Source: Acetobacteraceae bacterium (GTDB lineage: Bacteria > Pseudomonadota > Alphaproteobacteria > Acetobacterales > Acetobacteraceae). From it: a DNA stretch of 64,000 bases. The stretch's first letter is position 1. Each line of letters opens with the position of its first letter. The notes below the pieces were generated by a model, which worked only from the letters and a program-made list of their open reading frames with translations, searched no databases and was not told where the DNA came from. Location of the stretch: NCBI GenBank assembly GCA_027482245.1, contig JAIXWG010000062.1, forward strand, positions 62,001 through 126,000. The letters run 5' to 3'. A program made the translations under genes and the position numbers. Below, one piece after another: positions 50,946 through 59,061 of this stretch.

Positions 50946-51728
50946 TCAGCGCGCCCGGAAGACGGGCTTGCGCTTCTCCAGGAAGGCGCGGGTCGCTTCC
51001 TTAAAGTCCTCGGTATAGGCGAAGTCGCCGTTCGTCCGGCGATCCTCCTCCGTCACCGGCAGCGCGCCGCGCAGCTTCTGCAGCGCCTGCTTGTGGAAGC
51101 GGTTGGACAGCGGCGCGCCGGCGGCGATCCGGTGCGCCAGCGCCAGCGATTCGGCCTTCACCGCCTCATCCGGCACCAGGCGGGACAGCAGGCCCTTGTC
51201 ATAGGCTTCCTGGCCGGTCAGCACGCGGCCCTCGATCAGCAATTCCATGGCCACCGCATAGCCGGTGATCTGCAGCAGCGCGTCGAGGTCCGAATAGGCA
51301 TACCAGATGCCGAGGTTGCGGGCCGGGATGCCGATGCGCGTCGCGGGGCCGCCCACGCGGAAATCCGCCTTGATGGCGATGCCCGCGCCGCCGCCCATGG
51401 TCCAGCCGCGGCAGGCCGCGACGACGGGGTGGCGGCAGCGCTGGATGGAGGCCATGGAACGGTCGAAGCCCGCGCCATACTCGGCTTCCCGCTCCGGCGT
51501 GCCGCGTTCCGTCTGGAAGGCGGCGATGTCGGCGCCGGCGCAGAAGGCTTCCTCGCCCTCCCCGCGGATCACCACGCAGCGGACCTCGTCATCGGCGGAG
51601 GCCGCTTCCATCGCCTCGGCGAGCGCCACCCACATGGGCAGGTCCATCGCGTTGCGCTTGGCGGCGCGGTCGATGGTGACGATGGCGACGGCGCCGTCGC
51701 GGGCGGTGAGGATGTGCGGATGGGGCAT
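50946..51728 (-). CDS. Enoyl-CoA hydratase/isomerase family protein
   Basis: 260 residues from the ATG at 51728; a longer frame to 51902 would run through the MITE-like element. Crotonase-fold blocks are AIVTIDRAAKRNAMDLPMWVALAEA, the oxyanion-hole loops EEAFCAGADIAAF (about 60-72) and CRGWTMGGGAGIAIKADFRVGG (about 108-130), and GLLSRLVPDEAV. The usual catalytic Glu positions after GGGAG are not obvious, so the reaction may not be simple hydration. Probable role is acyl-CoA metabolism. Confidence 0.9.
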   Translation of the reverse strand: MPHPHILTARDGAVAIVTIDRAAKRNAMDLPMWVALAEAMEAASADDEVRCVVIRGEGEEAFCAGADIAAFQTERGTPEREAEYGAGFDRSMASIQRCRHPVVAACRGWTMGGGAGIAIKADFRVGGPATRIGIPARNLGIWYAYSDLDALLQITGYAVAMELLIEGRVLTGQEAYDKGLLSRLVPDEAVKAESLALAHRIAAGAPLSNRFHKQALQKLRGALPVTEEDRRTNGDFAYTEDFKEATRAFLEKRKPVFRAR

Positions 51729-51776
51729 GGCGGGACCGTAACCCTCCCCCCGCCGCGCGGCCAGAGGGGGGGGGCC

Positions 51777-51940
51777 AGGGCCTGTGGACACTTGGCTGCG
51801 GGCGCACTCGGCGGCGTCTTTCCGCGCCTGGGGCGTTGGGGTCAGGGCAACGATGGAACCCCATCGCCGCCCTGCCCCCGCCTTCCAGCCACAAAAATCC
51901 ACTCGCCGATTGCATTCCGGGCCAAGTGTCCTCAGGCCCT
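51777..51940. mobile_element. MITE-like element with 20-bp terminal inverted repeats
   Basis: The ends AGGGCCTGTGGACACTTGGC (51777-51796) and GCCAAGTGTCCTCAGGCCCT (51921-51940) are inverted repeats matching at 19 of 20 positions. The 124-bp interior has its own stem (CAGGGC...GATGG...CCATC...GCCCTG) and no coding capacity. No target duplication was recognised. The right end supplies two bases of the stop codon of the methyltransferase gene (51939-51941). Confidence 0.65.
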
Positions 51941-52823
51941 ACAGCGGCGCGCGGGCGGCGAGGATCCGGTAGTGGACGTGGCCCTCGGTCTGGAGGGATT
52001 CGAGCAGCAGGCCGCCGATCTCGGCCTCCGCCCGCACCCCGAAGCCGAGCAGGCGGGGGATCATCGCCTGGCGTTCCAGCTGGCGCAGCCGCGGCGCCAC
52101 CGCCGCCAGGGCACGGACCTGGAGCAGCGGGTTGAGGTCGCGCTCCGCCACCAAATCGAGCCCCGCGGCCTGCAAGGCATCCACCCAGCCCTGGCGCGTC
52201 GGCGCCACCGGGCAGCGCCAGAAGCGGCAGAAGCGGGTAAGGCGGCGCGCGGCCTCCGCCGGCAGCGCCTCCTCCGGCATGTCGTCCACCACCACCAGGT
52301 AGCCGCCGGGGTTGAGGCTGGCGGCGAGGTTGCGCAGCGTGGCGGCGGGGTCGGCGGCGTGGATCAGGCTCTCGATGCCATAGATGAGGTCGTAGCGGCC
52401 GGGCGGTGGGGCGTCGTAGGAAGCGACCTCGATCCGCACGCGATCGGCCAGGCCCCGCTCCGCCACCACCGCCATGCCCCGCGCCGCCTGCACCGGGGAG
52501 AGCGTGAGCCCCACCCAGTCGCCGCCCAGGCGCGGCGCCAGGTCCAGCATTGTCGCGCCATAGCCGCAGCCCGCATCCAGCACGCGGGGCGCGGCCGGCA
52601 GCGCCAGGCCCTCCAGCATCAGCCGGTGGATGACATCGGTCGAAGGCGGCCCGCCATCCGGATCGGCCAGTGCGCGATGCACGGGCTGCGCGCCATGCCC
52701 GGCCTCCGCCCGCTTCTCGTCGAACCAGGACAACCGGTCGAGCCAGCGATAGTAGCGGGCGACCCGGCGGGCCTGCCGCGCGGCCGCAGGCGGAATGCTC
52801 GCGATATGGGACATTCCGGGCAT
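51939..52823 (-). CDS. Class I SAM-dependent methyltransferase
   Basis: 294 residues from the ATG at 52823; Met4 at 52814 is as likely, and no clear ribosome-binding site helps. The SAM motif I is APRVLDAGCGYGATMLDLAPRLGG (about 75-100), post-I is VGLTLSPVQAARGM and motif II is YDLIYGIESLIHAADPAATLRNL. The N-terminus RVARYYRWLDRLSWFDEKRAEAGHGAQPVHRAL recalls sarcosine/dimethylglycine or sterol-type methyltransferases. The C-terminus ends at the MITE-like element, so the native end may differ. Substrate unknown. Confidence 0.88.
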   Translation of the reverse strand: MPGMSHIASIPPAAARQARRVARYYRWLDRLSWFDEKRAEAGHGAQPVHRALADPDGGPPSTDVIHRLMLEGLALPAAPRVLDAGCGYGATMLDLAPRLGGDWVGLTLSPVQAARGMAVVAERGLADRVRIEVASYDAPPPGRYDLIYGIESLIHAADPAATLRNLAASLNPGGYLVVVDDMPEEALPAEAARRLTRFCRFWRCPVAPTRQGWVDALQAAGLDLVAERDLNPLLQVRALAAVAPRLRQLERQAMIPRLLGFGVRAEAEIGGLLLESLQTEGHVHYRILAARAPL

Positions 52824-52900
52824 GTAGCGGGTTGCCGGCAGCGCGCAACCCGGGCGCCGCTGCATCGTTCCCCTGGCTGGAACCGGCACGGGAGCAGGAC

Positions 52901-53416
52901 ATGGCTGAGACACGCACGGACCAGGAAGCGCGCGACAAGGTCTGGGAGATGATCAAGGACGTCGCCACCGCGATCATGGTGACGGTGGACGACCAGGGGC
53001 GGCTGCGCGGGCGGCCCATGCAGGCCGTGAAGATGAAGGAGTTCGAGGGCGTGCTCTGGTTCTTCACCAGCCAGCCGAGCCCGAAGACGGAGGAGATCAG
53101 CCATGACGGCCGCGTGCTCCTCGCCTATTCGGACCCGTCGTCGCAGGACTACGTCTCCGTCTCCGGCAATGCCGAGGTGGTGCGCGACCCCGCGAAGCAG
53201 AAGGAACTCTGGTCCGAGTACCTCCGCACCTGGTTCCCGGATGGGCCCGAGGATGCCCGCGCGGCGCTGCTGAAGGTGGAGGTGGAGGGCGCGGAATACT
53301 GGGATTCGCCCTCCTCGACCCTGGTGCACGCCTATGGCTACGTGAAGGCGCGCCTGACCGGGGAGCCGCCGGAAGCGGGGGCCAACGACAAGGTGGCGTT
53401 CAAGCGCGGGGCGTAG
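52901..53416 (+). CDS. Pyridoxamine-phosphate-oxidase-like flavin-binding stress protein
   Basis: 171 residues from the ATG at 52901 with GGGAGCAGG upstream. The split-barrel flavin-binding fold of the general-stress protein 26 group is visible: IKDVATAIMVTVDDQGRLRGRPMQAVKMKEFEGVLWFFTSQPSPKTEEI, VLLAYSDPSSQDYVSVSGNAEVV and LWSEYLRTWFPDGPEDARAALLKVEVEGAEYWD. Members bind FMN or F420 and may act in redox stress; the true reaction is often unknown. It diverges from the methyltransferase gene. Confidence 0.92.
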   Translation: MAETRTDQEARDKVWEMIKDVATAIMVTVDDQGRLRGRPMQAVKMKEFEGVLWFFTSQPSPKTEEISHDGRVLLAYSDPSSQDYVSVSGNAEVVRDPAKQKELWSEYLRTWFPDGPEDARAALLKVEVEGAEYWDSPSSTLVHAYGYVKARLTGEPPEAGANDKVAFKRGA

Positions 53417-53423
53417 GAACCGC

Positions 53424-53475
53424 GGGGGAGCGCTGCTCCCCCGCCCCCCCTCGCCAGGGTCCGGCGGGACCCTGG
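53424..53475 (+). repeat. Double-hairpin dispersed element, copy C
   Basis: Hairpin 1 is GGGGGAGC, loop GCT, GCTCCCCC (53424-53442). After CGCCCCCCCTCG, hairpin 2 is CCAGGGTCC, loop GGCG, GGACCCTGG (53454-53475), then ACCGCGAGG. It lies between the convergent flavin-protein and YqaE-like genes. Confidence 0.75.
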
Positions 53476-53486
53476 ACCGCGAGGCT

Positions 53487-53729
53487 TCAGCCGCGGCGGC
53501 GCAAGGCGTCTTCGATCAGGCGGCGATCGCGGGCCTCGGATCGGCGGTTGTACACGACAACCAGGGCCCAGATCACGGCCAGCAGCCAGGCCCCCTGCCC
53601 GACCACGAAGGGCAGCAGGATGAACAACAGCCCGCCAAGCCACAGCAGGCCGTTGAAGACGGCCTGGAAGGGCCTGCCCTGGAACAGGATGGCGAGCGGC
53701 GGGACCAGGATCGCGAGCAGGTAGGACAT
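53487..53729 (-). CDS. YqaE/Pmp3-family small membrane protein
   Basis: 80 residues with two spans (YLLAILVPPLAILFQGRPFQAVFNGLLWLGGLLFILLPFVVGQGAWLLAVIWALVVVY) and a charged tail NRRSEARDRRLIEDALRRRG. This matches the UPF0057/Pmp3 proteolipid family, small plasma-membrane proteins linked to salt and stress tolerance. The exact activity is unknown. Downstream of the ACT-like gene in the same direction, but separated by a strong hairpin. Confidence 0.88.
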   Translation of the reverse strand: MSYLLAILVPPLAILFQGRPFQAVFNGLLWLGGLLFILLPFVVGQGAWLLAVIWALVVVYNRRSEARDRRLIEDALRRRG

Positions 53730-53829
53730 GACGCCGAAATGGCCCCGCGGCGCTGCTGCTTCAATCGGATGGCGCGGTCGCTGGCGGTGTCGTTACGATG
53801 AGGTAGGCGAACGCGAACCCCCACCCCGA

Positions 53830-53855
53830 CCCTCCCCCGCAAGCGCGGGGGAGGG
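53830..53855 (-). terminator. Perfect 11-bp hairpin downstream of the ACT-like gene
   Basis: CCCTCCCCCGC, loop AAGC, GCGGGGGAGGG, 11 bases from the stop of the ACT-like gene on the minus strand. There is no T-run, so it may be a REP-type hairpin acting as a weak terminator or transcript stabiliser. Confidence 0.5.
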
Positions 53856-53866
53856 AGTAGAAGATG

Positions 53867-54151
53867 TCATGCCGCGAGCCGCACCACGCGGCCTTCCATC
53901 GCCTCCACCCGCCGCACGCCGATGATCTGGCCGAGATTGCCGGCAACGAGATGCACCATGCCGAGCGGCATGGCGTGCAACGCGACCTCCGCCCGCATCC
54001 CATCGCCTTCCCGCGTCGCCCGGACGGTGTCGGGGATCAGGTCGCGCTTGGCGAAGGGCTCCAGCACGCGGGACAGCAGGCCGGGGAAGGCATCGGCGGA
54101 GACGGTGAAGCGCGCGGCGACCAGCGCCTCGGCATCGAGGAAATCGGACAT
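53867..54151 (-). CDS. Small ACT-domain-like protein
   Basis: 94 residues from the ATG at 54151. The pattern ARFTVSADAFPGLLSRVLEPFAKRDLIPDTVRATREGDGMRAEVAL, then MVHLVAGNLGQIIGVRRVEAMEG, matches the beta-alpha-beta ACT layout seen in acetolactate synthase small subunits and stand-alone ACT regulators. No enzyme partner lies next to it. It may bind an amino acid, but this is inference. A longer frame to 54217 lacks a clear start site. Confidence 0.65.
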   Translation of the reverse strand: MSDFLDAEALVAARFTVSADAFPGLLSRVLEPFAKRDLIPDTVRATREGDGMRAEVALHAMPLGMVHLVAGNLGQIIGVRRVEAMEGRVVRLAA

Positions 54152-54311
54152 CTGACGACAAGCTCCGGAAGGCGACGAAGGGACCAGGCACCCGGCAACG
54201 CGCGACCACGCCCCCATCGGGGGCGCGGGTCAGGCGGCCGGGCCGGTAATTCGGCCCTGAAGGGTCCGGAAGAACGTCACGCCGCGACGGTAGCAGCGGG
54301 CCAGCCGGATG

Positions 54312-56618
54312 TCACGCCTTCGCGGGCGGCGCATCGGCCAGGTCCTCGGCCGGGTGCTTGTTGTCCGCGCGGTCGATGACGAGCTTCTGGTGGGGATACG
54401 GGATCTCGATCCCCAGCTTGTCGAAGCGCTGCTTGATGCGGCGATTGAACTCCCGCCCCACCGCCCAGCGCGCGGTCGGCTCCCCCTTGATGCGGGCGCG
54501 GATCAGCACGCCGCTGTCCGCCAGGCGCTCCACGCCCAGCACTTCCATGTCGTCGCGGATGATGGGGGCGAACTTGGCGTCGGCGCGGATCTCGGCCGCG
54601 ACCTCCTTCATCACCGCCACCACGCGGTCCGTATCCTCTCCGTAAGCCACGGAGACGTCGAGCACGGCGAAGCTGAAGTCGCGCGTCATGTTGGTGACGG
54701 TGGTGACGGCGCTGAAGGGGATGATGTGGATGCTGCCATCCTGGGCGCGGAGACGGATGGAGCGGATGGACAGCTGTTCCACCACGCCGGACAGCCCACC
54801 CACCTGCACCACGTCGCCGACCGCGACCGCATCCTCGAACAGCAGGAAGATGCCGGTGATGACGTCCCGCACCAGGGTCTGGGAGCCGAAGCCGATGGCG
54901 AGGCCGACGACGCCGGCGCCGGCGATCAGCGGCGCGACGTTGACGCCGATCTCGGTCAGCACGTTCAGCGCCACGAAGATCAGGATGGCGGCGGACAGCA
55001 CGGTGCGGAGCATGGGCAGCAGCGTGCGCACCCGGGCGCTGCGCGCCGCCTTGGCATCGCGCGACAGTTTCGTGAGATAGCGCTCGATGGCGGCGTTCGC
55101 GAGTTCCCAGACGGTGATGGCCGTCACCGCCGTCAGCCCGACCGAGACAAGGGAGGAGAGCAGGCGCGCGCCGAGCTGGCCGCGGCGGAACCAGGCGAAG
55201 GATTCGATCCCCCAGCTTTCCAGCAGGAACAGCAGGGCGAGGACGCCGATGATGACGGTGACGAGCCCCTTCAGCACGGGCAGGTAGCGGTTGGCGCGCG
55301 CCTCCAGCCCCGGATAGCGGCGGGCCATGTCGGGGCCGATGGCGAAGCCGCGCGCGATGGCGCGGCGGATCACCTCATCCGCCAGCTTGGCCAGCGCCAG
55401 GATCAGGATGGTGGTGGCGGAGACGCGGATCAGGCGCTCGAACCCGTCCCGGATCTCCAGCGCCCAGACGCCCCACAGCGCCATCAGCCAGAGGATGGCC
55501 AGCAGGTGCCAGATATCAGCCAGCCGGTCCCGCAGGCCGCGCAGCAGCAGGCGCATGCGGTCCGGCTTCTCGCCTTCCGCGAGCTCCGGCGCGCGCAGCG
55601 CCCGCGCCGCGGCCTCCCGGTTCTGCAGGATGACGATGATCAGGAGCAGGGAGACGATGAGCAGGTCGAGCCGCAGCACGGCGTCATAGGCCGCCCAGGG
55701 CATGCCGAAGAGCAGCCCGGATTCGGCGATGGCGTAGCCCACCAGCGCGACCACCACGATGCGCCGGACCCAGATGGTCACATAGGCCGCCGTCTCGTCC
55801 GTGGCGGGCACTAGGCGCAGATGGGTGGAGTTGGGGGAGAAGAGGACGCGCGACATGGCCATGACGGCGCGCAGCGCCATGTAGCTGTTGTTCGCGGTCA
55901 GCAGGACGAGCTCGGTCGTCGGCAGCGGGCGGACGAAGCCGATCATGCCGTAGGAGATCACGGCGAAGGCCGCGACCGGCACCAAATCCAGCAGGAAGCG
56001 GGCGAGGACCAGCGGCACGCGGCGCACCCAGGTCCAGCGCGCATCGCCGGCCGGCGCCATGGAGTCGAGCTTGTCCGACCACCGGCGCAGCCCGCGCCGC
56101 GCCGCCCATTCCGCCAGCAGGCCGGCGCCGAAGAGAAGCGCGAGCTTCCAGGCCGCGTCGATCACCCGCGTCTGCGTCACCGGGTCCCGCGCCAGGCCGC
56201 CGAGCCAGGTGAACAGCGCGGGCAGGTCGGTGGCCGCCTGAGCGGCGGCGACGACGCTGTCGGAGACGCTCTGCAGCCGCTGCTGCGCGCCCATCAGCAG
56301 CTGGGCGCCGAGCGTGTTGGGCGCCAGCAGCGCCGGCTCCGCCGCCGCGGGCGGGGTGGCTTCCGCCGCGGGGGCCGTGCCGGCGGCGGCAGCGGCCGGC
56401 GCGGCGCCGCTGCGCTGCGCGGCGGCCAGCGCTTCCAGGGTGCGCATCAGCTCCGCCCGCCGGGCATCGTCCCGCAGCAGGCCGAGCAGCCGGTCGAGCT
56501 CCGCCGGGCTGGCGGCCGCGGTGGGGGCTGGGGCCGGGGCGGCCGGCGCCTGGGCCATCGCCGCGGGGGCGATGAGCAGGAGGAGGAGGAGGGAGAAGGC
56601 ACGGATGAGGGCGCGCAT
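54312..56618 (-). CDS. Large MscS-family mechanosensitive ion channel
   Basis: 768 residues from the ATG at 56618; a longer frame to 56699 is unlikely. It has a signal peptide (MRALIRAFSLLLLLLIAPAAMA), a periplasmic Ala/Pro-rich region, about ten spans, then the MscS core: pore helix and beta domain in LIAGAGVVGLAIGFGSQTLVRDVITGIFLLFEDAVAVGD, then GLSGVVEQLSIRSIRLRAQDGSIHIIPFSAVTTV and the C-terminal domain to about 750. It should release solutes on osmotic downshock. The extra spans resemble the YbdG/MscM-type large channels. Confidence 0.92.
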   Translation of the reverse strand: MRALIRAFSLLLLLLIAPAAMAQAPAAPAPAPTAAASPAELDRLLGLLRDDARRAELMRTLEALAAAQRSGAAPAAAAAGTAPAAEATPPAAAEPALLAPNTLGAQLLMGAQQRLQSVSDSVVAAAQAATDLPALFTWLGGLARDPVTQTRVIDAAWKLALLFGAGLLAEWAARRGLRRWSDKLDSMAPAGDARWTWVRRVPLVLARFLLDLVPVAAFAVISYGMIGFVRPLPTTELVLLTANNSYMALRAVMAMSRVLFSPNSTHLRLVPATDETAAYVTIWVRRIVVVALVGYAIAESGLLFGMPWAAYDAVLRLDLLIVSLLLIIVILQNREAAARALRAPELAEGEKPDRMRLLLRGLRDRLADIWHLLAILWLMALWGVWALEIRDGFERLIRVSATTILILALAKLADEVIRRAIARGFAIGPDMARRYPGLEARANRYLPVLKGLVTVIIGVLALLFLLESWGIESFAWFRRGQLGARLLSSLVSVGLTAVTAITVWELANAAIERYLTKLSRDAKAARSARVRTLLPMLRTVLSAAILIFVALNVLTEIGVNVAPLIAGAGVVGLAIGFGSQTLVRDVITGIFLLFEDAVAVGDVVQVGGLSGVVEQLSIRSIRLRAQDGSIHIIPFSAVTTVTNMTRDFSFAVLDVSVAYGEDTDRVVAVMKEVAAEIRADAKFAPIIRDDMEVLGVERLADSGVLIRARIKGEPTARWAVGREFNRRIKQRFDKLGIEIPYPHQKLVIDRADNKHPAEDLADAPPAKA

Positions 56619-56713
56619 GGCGGAGCGGTACACCCTGCCGGGGGGGGCGCGGTCAACCCTTGGATGTGTCACCCCATGTTGCGGTGCAGCGCGACACAAG
56701 GGAGGATGGCGCC

Positions 56714-57916
56714 GTGCCCAGCTCCCCGCCCTCCCTCTGGATCATCATGGTTGCGCTGCTGGCGGCGCATCTGGCGGGGATGGGGGCCTTCCTGACCGTG
56801 CCCGTCCTGGCCCCCGCCATGGCCGGCGAGACGGGGGTGCCGGCCAGTCTGGCCGGGTTCCACACGGCGCTGGTCTATCTGGGGGCGCTGTTCTCCGGCC
56901 CCTTCACCGGGCCGCTGATCCGCCGCTGGGGCGGCGTGCGGATGCTGCAGGTCTGCATGCTGGCGGTGGGGGTCGGGATCGCCATCGCGGCGCTGGGGCA
57001 TCCGGTGGCGCTCGTCCTGTCTGCCCTGGTCGCGGGGCTGGGGCATGGGCCGCTGACGCCGGGCGGCAGCCACCTGATCGCCGCCCATACGCCGGCCAGG
57101 CGCCGCGCCCTGGTGTTCAGCCTGAAGCAGGCGGGGGTGCCGCTCGGCGCCATGGTGGTCGCGGCCCTGGCGCCGGCCATCGCGCTGGTGGCGGGATGGC
57201 GGATCAGCATCCTCTGCATGGCGGCCATCGCCTTCGTGGTCGCAATCGCCATCCAGCCGCTGCGCGCCGGGCTGGACCAGGGGCGGGAGGCGGTGGGCGG
57301 CGTGGGCTCGGGCTTCGGCGGGCTGCTGCGGGAATCCGTGGCCTCCGTCGGCATGCTGCGGCAGGACCGGGAGCTGGCGCGGCTGACCGTGATGGCCTGC
57401 GGCTACGGCATCGCGCAGTTCTGCTTCTCCACCTTCTTCGTGGCCTACCAGGTGGCCTCGCTCGGCGTGCCGCTGGCGCAGGCGGGGCTGCACCTGGCGC
57501 TGGCGCAGGCCTCCGGCGTGGTCGGGCGGATCGGCTGGGCGCTGCTGGCGGACCGGCTGGGCGCGCGCAACGTGCTGGTGGCTTGCGGGCTGGGCGCGGC
57601 GGCGGCGGGGCTGGTGCTTGCCTTCGCGGAGCCCGCCTGGCCGCTGCTGGCGGTGACGCTGGCCGGGATGGTGATGGGGGCCACCGCCGTCGGCTGGAAC
57701 GGGATCATGCTGGCGGAGGCCGCGCGGCTGGCGCCGCCTGGCCAGGTGGGCGCCGCGACATCGGCGCTGTCCTTCGCCTTCGCCGTGACCATGCTGGTCG
57801 CGCCGCCGGGCTTCTCCCTCCTCATCGGTCTGACCGGCAGCTATGCCGCGGGCTTCCTGATGTGCGTGGGCGCGGTGCTGGCCGGGGCGGTCGCGATCGC
57901 GGGGGCGCGGCGGTAG
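56714..57916 (+). CDS. MFS transporter
   Basis: 400 residues from the GTG at 56714 with GGGAGGA eight bases upstream; a longer frame begins at 56660. About twelve spans, the first being LWIIMVALLAAHLAGMGAFLTVPVLAP. The MFS loop 2-3 motif appears as FTGPLIRRWGGVRML and the second-half copy as GRIGWALLADRLGARNVLVA; LAGFHTALVYLGALFSGP is also typical. The substrate cannot be read. It diverges from the mscS-like gene across 95 bp. Confidence 0.9.
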   Translation: MPSSPPSLWIIMVALLAAHLAGMGAFLTVPVLAPAMAGETGVPASLAGFHTALVYLGALFSGPFTGPLIRRWGGVRMLQVCMLAVGVGIAIAALGHPVALVLSALVAGLGHGPLTPGGSHLIAAHTPARRRALVFSLKQAGVPLGAMVVAALAPAIALVAGWRISILCMAAIAFVVAIAIQPLRAGLDQGREAVGGVGSGFGGLLRESVASVGMLRQDRELARLTVMACGYGIAQFCFSTFFVAYQVASLGVPLAQAGLHLALAQASGVVGRIGWALLADRLGARNVLVACGLGAAAAGLVLAFAEPAWPLLAVTLAGMVMGATAVGWNGIMLAEAARLAPPGQVGAATSALSFAFAVTMLVAPPGFSLLIGLTGSYAAGFLMCVGAVLAGAVAIAGARR

Positions 57917-57981
57917 CTTGCGAAGCCGTCGCTTGCGCACCGGCGGCTTGCCCTGGGGCCGATCCGTGCCATGTTCCCGGC

Positions 57982-58176
57982 ATGGTCACGTTCCTGATGG
58001 TTCTCGTCGTCCTTTCCATGCTGGCGACCCTCGGCATCATGTTCGCGGGGATGCTGGGGCTGGTCCGCAGCGAGGATGGCGGCGGCGCCCGGTCCAACAA
58101 GCTCATGCGGTTGCGGGTCGTCATGCAGGGCGTGACGCTTGTCCTGTTCCTGCTCCTGATGCTCGTGAAGGCCTGA
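57982..58176 (+). CDS. HIG1-like twin transmembrane protein
   Basis: 64 residues with two spans (VTFLMVLVVLSMLATLGIMFAGMLGLV and MQGVTLVLFLLLMLVKA) joined by SEDGGGARSNKLMRLRV. The NKLMRLRVxxQ motif is the hallmark of the HIG1 / twin-transmembrane family, small inner-membrane proteins that in mitochondria support respiratory complexes. In alphaproteobacteria the gene commonly sits just before cobO and etfBA; here etfBA follows directly, past a strong terminator. Confidence 0.88.
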   Translation: MVTFLMVLVVLSMLATLGIMFAGMLGLVRSEDGGGARSNKLMRLRVVMQGVTLVLFLLLMLVKA

Positions 58177-58214
58177 CGGCACCCAGGAAAGGGCCGGGCC
58201 GCCGCGCCTTGCCC

Positions 58215-58250
58215 GGCCGGACCCTGCCCTCTATGGTCCGGCCCGTTTTT
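58215..58250 (+). terminator. Intrinsic terminator after the HIG1 gene
   Basis: GGCCGGACC, an 11-base loop, GGTCCGGCC (perfect 9-bp stem), then CG and TTTTT (58246-58250). It separates the MFS/HIG1 side from etfB. Confidence 0.8.
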
Positions 58251-58312
58251 GCGGCAGCGATTTGCGCCCGGCACAGACTAGGTGCCGGCGCCGACCAGGG
58301 ATCCGGCAACCG

Positions 58313-59059
58313 ATGAAAATCCTCGTCCCCGTCAAGCGGGTGGTCGACTACAACGTGAAGGTCCGCGTGAAGGCGGATGGCACGGGGGTCGAAACGGCCA
58401 ACGTGAAGATGTCCATGAACCCCTTCGACGAGATCGCGGTCGAGGAAGCGGTCCGGCTGAAGGAGAAGGGCGTGGCGACGGAGATCGTCGCCGTCTCCGT
58501 CGGCCCCGCCGCCGCGCAGGAACAGATCCGCACCGCGCTGGCCATGGGCGCCGACCGCGGCATCCTGGTGGAGGCCGAGGGCACGGAGCCGCTGGCGGTT
58601 GCCAAGATCCTGAAGGCGCTGGTGGAGAAGGAAGGCCCGCAGCTCATCCTGATGGGCAAGCAGGCCATCGACGACGACATGAACGCCACCGGGCAGATGC
58701 TGGCCGCGCTGCTCGGCTGGGGCCAGGGCACCTATGCCAGCAAGGTCGAGATCGCGGACGGCACCGCCCGCGTGACGCGCGAGATCGATGGCGGGCTGGA
58801 GACGCTGGCCCTGACCCTGCCGGCCATCGTCACCGCCGACCTCCGGTTGAACGAGCCTCGCTACGCGTCGCTGCCGAACATCATGAAGGCCCGCAAGAAG
58901 CCGATCGAGACGGTGAAGCCCGCCGACCTCGGAGTCGATGTCGCGCCGCGGCTGACGGTTCTGAAGGTGGTGGAGCCGCCGAAGCGCAGCGCCGGCGTGA
59001 AGGTCGGCAGCGTGGCCGAGCTGGTGGCCAAGCTGCGCAACGAAGCGAAGGTGATCTGA
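58313..59059 (+). CDS. etfB: Electron transfer flavoprotein beta subunit
   Basis: 248 residues from the ATG at 58313; a longer frame starts at 58262. Typical start MKILVPVKRVVDYNVKVRVK, then VKMSMNPFDEIAVEEAVRLKEKG (about 35-57), the nucleotide region LAMGADRGILVE, and MGKQAIDDDMNATGQMLAALLGW. EtfB binds AMP and, with EtfA-FAD, carries electrons from acyl-CoA dehydrogenases to the ETF:quinone oxidoreductase. etfA starts two bases later. Confidence 0.97.
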   Translation: MKILVPVKRVVDYNVKVRVKADGTGVETANVKMSMNPFDEIAVEEAVRLKEKGVATEIVAVSVGPAAAQEQIRTALAMGADRGILVEAEGTEPLAVAKILKALVEKEGPQLILMGKQAIDDDMNATGQMLAALLGWGQGTYASKVEIADGTARVTREIDGGLETLALTLPAIVTADLRLNEPRYASLPNIMKARKKPIETVKPADLGVDVAPRLTVLKVVEPPKRSAGVKVGSVAELVAKLRNEAKVI

Positions 59060-59061
59060 CC

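Noticed and set aside
50946..51902. Longer enoyl-CoA hydratase reading through the MITE-like element
   Set aside because: The added 58 residues have no crotonase similarity and the ATG at 51728 gives the family length.
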